A stretch of DNA of 64,000 nucleotides from JADKAV01 sp963732355 (GTDB taxonomy: Bacteria; Actinomycetota; Actinomycetes; S36-B12; UBA10799). Under the pieces are notes generated by a model. It did not search any database. It was not told where the DNA came from and saw only the letters and a list, made by a program, of their open reading frames with translations. The stretch covers positions 826,161-890,160 of the forward strand of contig CAVSZD010000007.1 in NCBI GenBank assembly GCA_963732355.1, read 5' to 3'. Each line of letters begins with the position of its first letter. Position 1 is the first letter of the stretch. Both the position numbers and the translations under genes were made by a program. Shown here one piece after another: positions 54,069-62,900 of the stretch.

Positions 54069-55256
54069 TCAGCCCAGCCAAGCCAACAAACGTCCGTAGA
54101 CCGCTCGGCTTCGCATGATTGTGAAATGGTTCGCCTCGTCGAGATGGAAACCGTTGTCGATCTCGAACGGGATGCTGCGGGTCCGGCCTGCCCCACGGGC
54201 ACTGCCCTCGCGCACGAGACCATCACCGACGAGGCGGCCCACCAGATGATTGCGACGCTTCAGCGATGCGGAGACCCAGTAGTAAGTGGCCGTGTCGAGC
54301 AACGGGATCTGCGTGCAGCGGTCCTTCAGGAACTCGTCGGGATCGTGCCCGGACCAGTCCTCCTCGACGATGGCGCCGTACCTGAGATCCTTGATGCCGC
54401 CACTTCGCGCGGCGACCCACTGCCCGAGGGGCCGGGTCTCGGGAACCAGTCGTAAGAGCCAGTCCCCGACGTGCACGGCCTTCTCCACCGGTGAGCCCAA
54501 GTGCGGGGCTCCCAGCGTCACCACGTGGTCGACGAGCGGGGCCCATGGCTGCTGCGCTCCCAGGTGGCTGGCGCTGCGGGCCACGAGCCCGCCCATGGAG
54601 TGGCCCACCAGCGAGATGCTGGTCACCGGGACCGGCCACGCCTGCACCAGTTCACCGAGAAGTTCGGCCAGCAGACGGCCGTTCTCACTGATGCGCAGGC
54701 CGGTGTTGTAACGCATGTGGACGGCCGTCGCCTCTAGGTCCGCCTCGAGCCGGGAGCCGTAAGTGCTCAATTGGTCGTCCCACAGCCAGTCCCGCTCGGT
54801 CTCGAAGAGCCCGTGAACGAAGACCACCACATGACCGGTCGCATGCGGGAACGCGGCTGCCAAGGATGCCTCGTCGGGAACGACGTCCTGACCATCGACG
54901 CGTACCGCCATGGGGATCGCGACGACCTCACCGCGCGCGGCGATGCTGTCTCCCCACAGACCGTTGACGATGGGAAGAAGCACCGCACCAGCTTTGGTCT
55001 CACTGGGTGGCCGCGCGGCGGACAGCGCATGCCCGGCGGCCTCCGGGATGGCCTTGTGGGCCCAGCGCACGTGCTCGAACACGTTCTTGCGCTTGGCCCG
55101 ATGGGCGATGGCGACCTCCGCGACGCCAGCCGGCAGCCGCGCCTCGACCCGGTCGGAGATGACGTCGTGCACCCCGGCAACCAGATCCACCACGGACGCC
55201 AGGCCCTCGCCGGACAAACGCCCCACGGAGGCCCACTCAGAGTTCTTGTTCATCAT
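54069..55256 (-). CDS. PGAP1/lipase-like alpha/beta hydrolase
   Basis: A 395-residue hydrolase. Residues ~1-130 are a helical preamble; the hydrolase part starts VVVFVHGLFETERDW (oxyanion HG), has the nucleophile elbow LVGHSMGGLVARS, the GAPHLGSP segment and a histidine near the end (DEANHFTIM). The pattern is that of PGAP1-like or triacylglycerol lipases. No export signal. ATG 55256 follows AGGGAG. A palindrome lies just upstream. It converges on the GH3 gene. Confidence 0.85.
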   Translation of the reverse strand: MMNKNSEWASVGRLSGEGLASVVDLVAGVHDVISDRVEARLPAGVAEVAIAHRAKRKNVFEHVRWAHKAIPEAAGHALSAARPPSETKAGAVLLPIVNGLWGDSIAARGEVVAIPMAVRVDGQDVVPDEASLAAAFPHATGHVVVFVHGLFETERDWLWDDQLSTYGSRLEADLEATAVHMRYNTGLRISENGRLLAELLGELVQAWPVPVTSISLVGHSMGGLVARSASHLGAQQPWAPLVDHVVTLGAPHLGSPVEKAVHVGDWLLRLVPETRPLGQWVAARSGGIKDLRYGAIVEEDWSGHDPDEFLKDRCTQIPLLDTATYYWVSASLKRRNHLVGRLVGDGLVREGSARGAGRTRSIPFEIDNGFHLDEANHFTIMRSRAVYGRLLAWLG

Positions 55257-55265
55257 CAACTCCCT

Positions 55266-55298
55266 ACCTACGAAAGCGTAACTTACGGACTCGTAGGT
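55266..55298. promoter_or_regulatory. Palindrome upstream of the lipase-like gene, possible operator
   Basis: ACCTACGA (55266-55273) and TCGTAGGT (55291-55298) are perfectly complementary, and the 17-base spacer itself contains GTAACTTAC. The repeat is ten bases upstream of ATG 55256 (reading leftward). A TetR/GntR-like operator is likely by form, but no regulator gene lies next to it. Confidence 0.5.
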
Positions 55299-55461
55299 GG
55301 AAAGGTTCTCGCGGGGTGATTCGCGTAACACCGCCGGTCGGCAATCCACGGCCACGGGCCGCGTTGTGGGCCACTGAGTCACACCCGTCTCTTACCGAAC
55401 TTCAAGGGGACTCTCGCCTTGCCCGGTCATATTCGACTCAACGAATCAAGGGAGAATCCAA

Positions 55462-56106
55462 GTGAACAAGAAGTCAATGAGCATCATCGGAATCGGCGCG
55501 GCTGCCGTGGCACTGTCGGCCGGGGCCGTCGCCTTCGCCGCTTCGGACGACAATTCCGCGACGTCCACGACCACCAGCCAGAGCCAGACCTTCGACAAGG
55601 GCCCCGGGATGGGCGAAACCGCACTCACCGGCACCGACGCCGAGAAGGTGACTGCGGCCGCCCAGGCCGAGATCCCCGACGGTACGGTCATCCGGGTCGA
55701 GACCGACTCCGAAGGCGTGTACGAAGCCCACATGACCAAGGCCGACGGCACCGAGGTCATCGTGCAGGTGAACGCGGACTTCCAGGTCACCGGCGTGCAG
55801 GAGATGCAGGGCCGCGGCATGGGCGGTCACCGTGGCGGTCCGGGCATGGGTGAGACCCCGCTGACCGGCGCGGACGCCGACAAGGCCACCGCAGCCGCCC
55901 AGGCCGAGTTCCCGGGCGGCACCGTGCTGCGCGTGGAGACCGACGCCGACGGCACCTACGAGGCGCACGTGCTCAAAGCCGACGGCACCGAGGTCGAGGT
56001 CAAGATGGACAAGGACTTCAACGTGACCTCTGTCGAGGAGTTCGGCGGCATGCGCGGCGGCGCCTACGACACCGAGACAGACACCGGCACCAATACCGGC
56101 GCCTGA
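55462..56106 (+). CDS. Exported protein with two PepSY-like repeats
   Basis: A 214-residue protein with a signal peptide (IGIGAAAVALSAGAVAFA). Two similar ~70-residue units follow. Each begins MGETxLTGxDAxKxTAAAQA and continues with GTVxRVETDxxGxYEAHxxK then ADGTEV and DFxVTxVxE. The pattern resembles PepSY domains, thought to inhibit proteases or bind extracellular ligands. A Gly/His/Arg linker joins the units and the tail is Thr-rich. Start GTG 55462 after AAGGGAG. A hairpin terminator follows. Confidence 0.8.
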   Translation: MNKKSMSIIGIGAAAVALSAGAVAFAASDDNSATSTTTSQSQTFDKGPGMGETALTGTDAEKVTAAAQAEIPDGTVIRVETDSEGVYEAHMTKADGTEVIVQVNADFQVTGVQEMQGRGMGGHRGGPGMGETPLTGADADKATAAAQAEFPGGTVLRVETDADGTYEAHVLKADGTEVEVKMDKDFNVTSVEEFGGMRGGAYDTETDTGTNTGA

Positions 56107-56119
56107 CACGACAACCACG

Positions 56120-56155
56120 CAACCGTCCGTACCGACTGCCCGGTGCGGACGGTTG
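56120..56155 (+). terminator. Hairpin terminator after the PepSY-like gene
   Basis: CAACCGTCCGTACCG (56120-56134) pairs with CGGTGCGGACGGTTG (56141-56155) over 15 bp with one G-T pair and a six-base loop. It lies 13 bases after the stop. There is no T tract, as is common in actinobacterial terminators. Confidence 0.7.
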
Positions 56156-56245
56156 GGTCGTCTCCGCTGCAGACTGGCTGGCGCCGATGAATCCTCAGGG
56201 GCCATGCTGGGCGGTACACCGACTACGACCCACGGAAGCTGAGCC

Positions 56246-56810
56246 ATGCGCACACTCACCTTCGCCATGAACGTGAGCCTCGACGGCTACATTGCCGCGC
56301 CGGGCGACGACATCGGCTGGAGCGTACCGAGCGACGAATTGTTCCAGTGGTGGTCTGACCGGGTGGGGGCGACCAGCCTGGCGCTGTACGGGCGCAGACT
56401 GTGGCAGACGATGAGCTCCCACTGGCCGACCGCGGACCGACAGCCCTGCAGCCACCCCCGCTGAGATCGAGTTCGCCCGCCGTTGGCGGGACATGCCCAA
56501 GGTGGTGTTCTCCTCGACGACCAGCACGGTCGACTGGAACACCCGACTGGTCACCGGCGACGCGGTCACCGAGATCACCCGGCTCAAGGCCGAGACCGGC
56601 GGCCCCATCGACATCGGCGGTGCCACACTCGCCGGGGCAGCCATGCGGGCTGGATTGGTCGACGAGTACGTGCTGGTTACGGCACCGGTCCTGGTGGGCG
56701 GTGGCACCGCCTTCTTCACAGTCCTGGACAACTGGGTGAACCTGGCCCTGGTGCAGACCCGGACGTTCCCCGGTGGCGTGGTCCTCACCAGGTACGAGAC
56801 GAAGCGCTGA
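56246..56810 (+). pseudogene. RibD C-terminal/dihydrofolate reductase-like protein, one frameshift
   Basis: The start MRTLTFAMNVSLDGYIAAPG and ALYGRRLWQTMSSHWPTADR are in one frame. From PAEIEFARRWRDMPKVVFSS, through PIDIGGATLAGAAMRAGLVD to LTRYETKR, coding is in the next. An extra T near 56446 restores one 187-residue protein of the RibD_C (dihydrofolate-reductase-like) family, cytoplasmic NADPH-dependent reductases of mostly unknown substrate. All family motifs are present after correction, so sequence error is likely. Confidence 0.82.
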
Positions 56811-56864
56811 GTCCCCGTGGACCTCTGAGCGGCCAGCGGCTCCGCAGCTGCAACTCCGCCCGCT

Positions 56865-57572
56865 CTAGCCCGCCCACGGCACCGATGGATAGCCGGTGTC
56901 GAAGTGCTGGTAGTCCGCGGTTGCGATGTCCTGCCAGATCCAGCCGCGTTTGGTGAAAGCCCGCCAGACCGGTCCACCCTCAAGGATCTTCCCCTTGCCC
57001 GGTGTCCGCTCGGCATTCCACGGGGTCGGCATGAAGCAGTCGCACCGGGGATCCAGCCACGGGTTCTCCCGGGGGTTGATGTCAACGGCACGTCCGTTGG
57101 CGTGCGGTGAGGCCCCCGCCGAGGAGTTGGCCTGCGCCGCCTGCCGACAGTTGTACGCCGACGTGTTGTCGGCGGCCATGCTGGCGTTGTCATCCCCACC
57201 GAACTCCTCGATGGGTCGCATGGATCGGATCGGGAACCTGGCGTCGAAAATATCGGTGAAGATGGCAGCCATATCGTCGGCGACGTCGCGGTGGACGACC
57301 AGGGACCCACGCTTGAGGCCACCCTTCCACGTGTGGAAGTTGACTTCGACACGTCGCAGGTCCTCGCGGTCTGCAGGACACCCGGGACGCACAACCCCGG
57401 TGCGTCGCATGGCGGCCCACTGCCGGTCGGGGATTCGGCGGATCTGCGGGTCGGCCTGCGGCGAGGGTTTACCCGCGACCGCGGGCGTGGGTGTCGGAAC
57501 CGGCGGTGGGACGGGCGACGGCGAGGCACACGCGGTGAGCAGTGCGACCCCGCACACCCACAGCGCTCTCAC
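56865..57572 (-). CDS. M15-type D-alanyl-D-alanine carboxypeptidase-like lipoprotein
   Basis: A 235-residue protein with a lipobox signal (VCGVALLTACAS, cysteine at about 15) and a Pro/Thr-rich linker. The M15C-type peptidase domain has SPHANGRAVDINP (metal His/Asp) and ends with GWIWQDIATADYQHFDTG (second histidine site). It would trim peptidoglycan peptides on the outer face of the membrane. The GTG start overlaps the stop of the truncated EamA gene upstream (GTGA), so they were one operon. Confidence 0.87.
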   Translation of the reverse strand: MRALWVCGVALLTACASPSPVPPPVPTPTPAVAGKPSPQADPQIRRIPDRQWAAMRRTGVVRPGCPADREDLRRVEVNFHTWKGGLKRGSLVVHRDVADDMAAIFTDIFDARFPIRSMRPIEEFGGDDNASMAADNTSAYNCRQAAQANSSAGASPHANGRAVDINPRENPWLDPRCDCFMPTPWNAERTPGKGKILEGGPVWRAFTKRGWIWQDIATADYQHFDTGYPSVPWAG

Positions 57573-57640
57573 CGACGCTCACCCAACCCGACGACGGTGA
57601 GCCCGAGCAGGATCAGCGCGCACCCGACCCAGCCCATGGA
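57569..57640 (-). pseudogene. 3' end of an EamA/DMT-type transporter gene, cut at the composition junction
   Basis: The last 22 codons read MGWVGCALILLGLTVVGLGE then RR and a stop, the typical final membrane helix and basic tail of an EamA-family transporter. The stop overlaps the peptidase GTG. Upstream of about 57640 the reading changes at once to unrelated AT-rich sequence, so the gene is truncated exactly at the junction. Confidence 0.65.
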
Positions 57641-57660
57641 AGAAGTTGGACGAGGCTTAT
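57630..57660. other. Abrupt composition junction, probable chimeric join
   Basis: GC-rich actinobacterial coding sequence ends in the middle of the EamA gene at about 57640, and AT-richer sequence with a different codon style begins immediately. No repeat, tRNA or integrase is seen at the boundary. Confidence 0.65.
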
Positions 57661-58197
57661 TATTAAGAAGAACAATCAAGAGCTGTGTTTACTCTGTATA
57701 CGACGGAGCGCTCAATTCTCCTCTCGTTACTTGGTATCTTGCAAAGAGTAAGGAGAATGACGACTTCTTTGAAACGAAAATCTCCATAAATATATCGAAT
57801 TAAGACTTATTTATGGACCATCATCTCGGATTTGCTGAAACAGTTTGCGGGAGTTCACCGACCAGCAAGCATTCTGTGTTTATAGAGAGCCGTTTCTTTG
57901 AAGGCTTATGGTGGGATCGAAAAAAGGACTATGGAATTCCAAAAGTTAATATTTATGGCCAATTGGCTTAGAGATGTAATAATCCACGAGGCAGGACGAG
58001 TCGCATGGAACTGTACTTATACCTGTCCTAACTCACAAGCTGTCTCATCGCTGTGACATCGCTATCGCAGGATTCCCAATGACCGATTTGTATAGTTCGG
58101 ATTATGCCGCAGTTACATGTTCTTGCTGCACTTGTCTCGATACGAATGTGGTTAGCGAAACATGTGAAGGTAAATCCGCAAATGGAGGGGGTGGAGG
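57641..58197. other. AT-rich stretch after the junction; one partial open frame
   Basis: A frame open from the junction to 57803 reads SVYDGALNSPLVTWYLAKSK and ends FFETKISINISN, and may be the end of a gene cut by the join. A 52-codon frame at 57813-57971 (start MDHHLGFAETVC) has no ribosome site and is doubtful. Nothing else is recognisable up to 58197. Confidence 0.4.
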
Positions 58198-58599
58198 ATG
58201 CGAAATTTAGTATTCGCGTTACTATCTCTGATTTGTCTATCAAGCTGTAATGTGAGCATGCGCAAACCAGATACGAATACCGAGCTAAATGCATCTAGTA
58301 AGCCGACTGCGCAAGTCTCAGGATGTTATTTTGAAGAGCTAAGTGCTTCAGACCAAGAACGAGCAATCAGGCAGCTCTCATGGCTTGGTACGACAGGCTT
58401 CGATGACCTTCAAAATGCAGGATATAACTACTGGCCGCTTAGGTTTCACACTGAGACAGCTCTTGCGCTTATTGTAGTAGGAGGTAGGGCGACTCTCGTG
58501 CCGATTGATCTTACGTCTAACTTGGAGATCATTGAGCCATCAATGAGAGCGCTGTGTACGACGATAAGATGGGAGAATCGTTACATTACAGCAAGCTAG
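58198..58599 (+). CDS. Unknown lipoprotein
   Basis: A 133-residue product. MRNLVFALLSLICLSSCNVS is a lipoprotein signal peptide with lipobox LSSC (cysteine at 18). The rest, with CYFEELSASDQERAIRQLSW and FHTETALALIVVGGRATLVP, is not recognised. The ribosome site GTGGAGG is immediately upstream. Codon use is AT-rich, unlike the actinobacterial genes to the left. Confidence 0.55.
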   Translation: MRNLVFALLSLICLSSCNVSMRKPDTNTELNASSKPTAQVSGCYFEELSASDQERAIRQLSWLGTTGFDDLQNAGYNYWPLRFHTETALALIVVGGRATLVPIDLTSNLEIIEPSMRALCTTIRWENRYITAS

Positions 58600-59027
58600 T
58601 ACGCTTCACTTAGCTGGCTTGGTGCTTCGAGGTCAAGAGCGCTATAGGCAAATTAACCTTGGCAAAGACGTTGTGAATCGATATCCCGATGCATTTGATT
58701 CAAGGGAACATGTTACACTCAGAGATGGATAAGTTATCAAAGAAGGCAGGAGCTACAGATTTTCAATGGGAAGCCGATGCTCCGTTTCTAAGTAATGATC
58801 TGAAGAATTATCATTACTACTATTTCGCAACTATTAGAGGAAATACCGATCCGACAAAGTACGATTGGAGTAGCATCACAGCCCTGCACGTCTTCAGCAA
58901 AGGCTTCTTTGGCCAGAATGATGACGATATGGAATTCGCGGCTACGACAGCAACTACATGGTTACGTATTAAGTTGGGTGAGTTTGTCCCTTCAGATCTT
59001 CACGATCTCACATATCCACCTGAATGA
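58600..59027 (+). pseudogene. Unknown gene in two frames
   Basis: One frame reads LRGQERYRQINLGKDVVNRY up to LRDG and stops near 58732. A second, overlapping frame gives LSKKAGATDFQWEADAPFLS, then NYHYYYFATIRGNTDPTKYD and ends DLTYPPE at 59027. Composition suggests one soluble protein broken by a frame change. Not recognised; it lies just before RHS-like sequence, where immunity proteins often lie, but that is only a positional guess. Confidence 0.4.
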
Positions 59028-59190
59028 TATGAGAAGTATAAAGGCGAATAGCGAGATTGAATGCGACTGGAACGGGAATATCACGAGCGTGCAGGAAGTC
59101 ATCCCCGGCGGTATGAACGTTACAAGCACGTTCACATACGATTACGCGAATCGCTTTACGAAGTACTCTTTCTGCAGTCCGAGATCGTTG
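59028..59190 (+). pseudogene. RHS/YD-repeat fragment
   Basis: About 45 codons: IECDWNGNITSVQEVIPGGM then NVTSTFTYDYANRFTKYSF, one and a half YD repeats (DWNGNI and YDYANR are the typical units). Flanked by unrelated sequence on both sides, so it is an isolated piece of an RHS gene, separate from the large one starting at 59906. Confidence 0.55.
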
Positions 59191-59261
59191 TTGCGAATGC
59201 TATAGATGGTTACAACCACCCATCTTATAGTATGACGGCTGTTAACCAATGCTTCCTGACT

Positions 59262-59680
59262 AGCCTACAAACTGATATTGCCCGCCCACACCTGGGGAGA
59301 ATAGAGCTTGTATGCCGCGTGGGTGTGGCGGATATCCGCGCGCACCTTATGCAGGTGGTGAAGGAGCTGGCGAGGGATGCGCTGGTGCCCGGATTCCGTA
59401 AGGGGAAGGCACCTCTGAAGCGCGTGCAGGCGCATTACATCAAGGACGTGCGTCACGTGCGCTGGCGCGGCTGGTGGACAGCATTCAAGAGGCGGCGGGG
59501 GAGCAGGTGGCGGGGAAGAAATACCGCATCCTAGGCTCGCCCAAGCCTGAATACGACAAGGGCGCGCGCCTTGACGAGCTGGCGAGCTTTGAAGTCCAAC
59601 TCGCCTATGACATCGACCCCATGTCCGACGACCTCCTTGCGCCCGAGGGCCTTGTGAACATCCCGACACCGGCGCGCTGA
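59262..59680 (+). pseudogene. tig: Trigger factor N-terminal fragment, frameshifted
   Basis: LQTDIARPHLGRIELVCRVG leads into VVKELARDALVPGFRKGKAP, the ribosome-docking signature (GFRKGKAP) of trigger factor. The frame changes near 59470 and continues DSIQEAAGEQVAGKKYRILG then FEVQLAYDIDPMSDD, ending at 59680. The peptidyl-prolyl isomerase and C-terminal domains are missing. A chaperone fragment between RHS pieces makes no operon sense and supports a chimeric region. Confidence 0.65.
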
Positions 59681-59802
59681 TCGCCATTTTCCTGAACAAG
59701 GGTGGTCTTCAAATGATGAGGTAGATCTTTCGGTGATTGTTGATAGTATTTTACATAAACGAAACTTCAGTTCGGTGAAATCCAGGGTATACTATAGTTG
59801 CC

Positions 59803-59823
59803 GCTCGGGGCGCGGCCCCGAGC
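59803..59823. terminator. GC-rich hairpin before the RHS gene
   Basis: GCTCGGGG (59803-59810) and CCCCGAGC (59816-59823) pair perfectly with a five-base loop in otherwise AT-rich sequence, about 80 bases upstream of the RHS start. It could be a terminator of whatever lies upstream; a TATACT at 59788-59793 is a possible promoter -10. Confidence 0.4.
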
Positions 59824-59905
59824 CTCTCGAAGATAGATAGCGTTTATCGCACGTTAACAACGGCTTTGCAGTTTCGTTTTTTCACATTCCTCGGAGGGGA
59901 ACTTA

Positions 59906-62900
59906 ATGACGGCTAACGCAAGCATCGGTATCAAGGGCTGGCAGTACTCTTCCTTTTCACTCTTCTCATCCTCATCGCAAAGGGCCGACAGGCCGCACAA
60001 TCTCTTCGTCAACACCTACGAAGGCAACCTAACGCTGCTGGCTACCGATATCCCCTTGCAGGCGCGCGTAACGCCCTCGGTCAGCCGGGCATACAACTCG
60101 CTCGATACGAACGGCAGTGTCCCGCGCGCATTCGGCGCTGGATGGTTCTTGAACCTGGACGAGTGCCTGACAGGCAGCCTGAGCGGCGGCAGCGGAACGG
60201 TGACGCACAAGGACGCTAGTGGGAGCGAATGGGATTATGACTGGTCGTCCGCTGACGCAAACAACGACTATTACACGACACCTCGCGGCCTGAAGACCAC
60301 TCTGATTCGAGTGAAATCCAGCGGTAACTTCGAACTCACAAGCGGCAAGCTGAAGTTCACGTTCGAGCTTGACTACGGCGTCACAATGAGCCTCCTTACG
60401 AAGATAGAGGACAGTACGGCAACGCATTGAAGATAGTGCGCGTGCTGTCCAACGACCAAGCCGAACAGGTGCAGATCAGCCATGTTGACATCCATTACTA
60501 CGACGTGAGCGCCTCGAACTGGGCGGACAAGCAGGTGATGAGTTTCAACTACGTTACCGGGACTGATTCATTCAGACAATCACTCTTGACGACACAAGCG
60601 ATGGAGGAGGCACTCCGAAGTATGTGTACATGCACTACGCATATTCTTCCGGCCTGCTGATCGGCGTACACATGCGCAATGCTTCTCTAGCGGATATCGC
60701 GAGCAACCCGGGCGTAGCCGGCAGCGACTTGAGATGTGCAGTTGAATACTGGGTACCAGACAACGGATTACTAGAGTATGTCTACGACTCGGAAGCCTGT
60801 GTAGCAGGCACGAGCGCCAACGCCGTCACAGTTGGATGATCAGCTATTCAAGCGGCCTGGTTTCGTCGGTGCGCTACCGCAACGCCGACGGCGGCAACCG
60901 GCAACTACACCCGGCAGCGACTTCATACGATTACGACGTGACGAGCGGCTTGCCGTTCACGAAGCTGAATGCCAACAACAAGGTTACGAAGCTAACCGAC
61001 GGCGAGGGACGGTACTGGTGGTACGAGAACGAGTATGACAGCACGGACACATGGAAGAACGGGCGAGTGGTGCGCACAGCGGATCCGCTGTATGACAGTT
61101 CGACGAATGAGAACGACGTGCAGTACACGTGGAGCAGCGACCACAACCTGACGGAGGTGAAGACCTGGGAGCCCAACGCTGGAGCGAACCAGATATCCAC
61201 CAAGTATTACTACAACGCCGACAAGAACCTGGAAGTGGTGCAGGACGCCTTGGGCTTCCTGACCTTCTACGAATACGACACAGCCAACAGCAAGCCCAAT
61301 AACCTGATTGAGACCTACGCGCAGAAATCAGGGCAGATTGTGACGACGGTAGCGCCTGCGAGCCCTGACATCAGCGACGTGCTGACGGATGTCGACGGCT
61401 ACTACTACAACGACGCCACATCTCCGACCGCGCAGAAGATCCGCCTGGTCATGACGGAGATGACATATACGGCGAACGACGACCTAGCGACGGTGGCGAC
61501 GCCGCTTGGCAGCACGACGACGTACAACTACGACGCGGATACCGGCGACATGGAAGAGTGAGGGATCCGATTTCAGACGGACGATCCCAACTTGGCAGGC
61601 ACGATTTACACTTACGACGAAACCTACGGCGTGGTCATATCGGTAGAGAATGCGCTTAACGAGGTCACGACGTATACATACGACGCGGCATGTGTGAGAA
61701 GGACGAAGGTAGAGCTGCCGATGGGAAGCAGCTACTACACGAGCTACGAATACGACCGTCGGTGGTATCTCACCAGCGTGAAGCGCCCTGATCCGATAAC
61801 AGGCTCGTCCCTTTCCGAGGTTACACTAACGACCAACACTTACGACTACAACGGCAACGTCACCGATGTGGCCATTCCCGACGTATGGAACAGCGGGAGC
61901 TTCACTTTCAAGCAGTTCGTCTACGACCGCTTGAACCGCCTGACGGAGAGCAAGGTTAACGTGAACCTGCAGGGCGGCGGCGGGCGGCAGTATTCACTTA
62001 CGAAGTACGGCTACGACCGTGTGAACAACCGCCTATGGGCGAAGGATCCGGACGACTTCGTATCGCTGACCGATTACGACGATGCGAACCGTGCGGTGAA
62101 GAGCTATCAGCCGTTCCAGGACGCCAATGCGCCGAGCGGAACTCCGCCGACATACTCCCTCCGGGCGGAACGCCGCTACGCCGAGTTCACCTTGGACAAG
62201 GTGGGCAACACGGTTACGGCGACAGACATGAACGGCAACGACACCGACTACACCTACGACAACCTGTCGCGCGCGGTGCAGGTCGACCAGGACTTCACCG
62301 ACTACGGGCCGTCAACGCCGGTTGCTGACACGCTGACGACGAAGACGGTCTTCGACAGCGCCGGGCTGACATACAATACGGAGAACGGGCGCGCCAAGAA
62401 GATGTACTTCATCTACGACGACGACGGGCGCAAGGTGAAGAACGTCCGGCTGGACAGGACAACCGGCGACTACGACGAGACGGAATCCGGAGAACCTCAA
62501 CGGGGCGGTGGACAAGTATTACGACTACGAAAGCGTGGCGGACTCCAAGAGCTACTGGACGGAATACGCGTACGACGCCCTCAATCGCACTGTGAACGTC
62601 ATGGACAATGAGGGCAACTGGATGGTGGCGGACATGGAGTTCGACGCCAACGGGAACGTGACGAAGCGCTATGACCGCGTGAACGCCTGGGGACGTATTA
62701 CACGGAGAGCACCTACGACTATTGGGGCCGCCAGACAATAGTGCAGTTCCCGCAGGTGAAGAACGTAAACGGCTTGAACATCAAGTACAACGAGCAGTAT
62801 GTATACAACGTGCTGGGCATGCGCACATCGGTGCAAGACCGCAACGGGCAGACGACTACTTATGCCTATGACGAGATGGGCCGCGTGTTGTTGGTTACGC

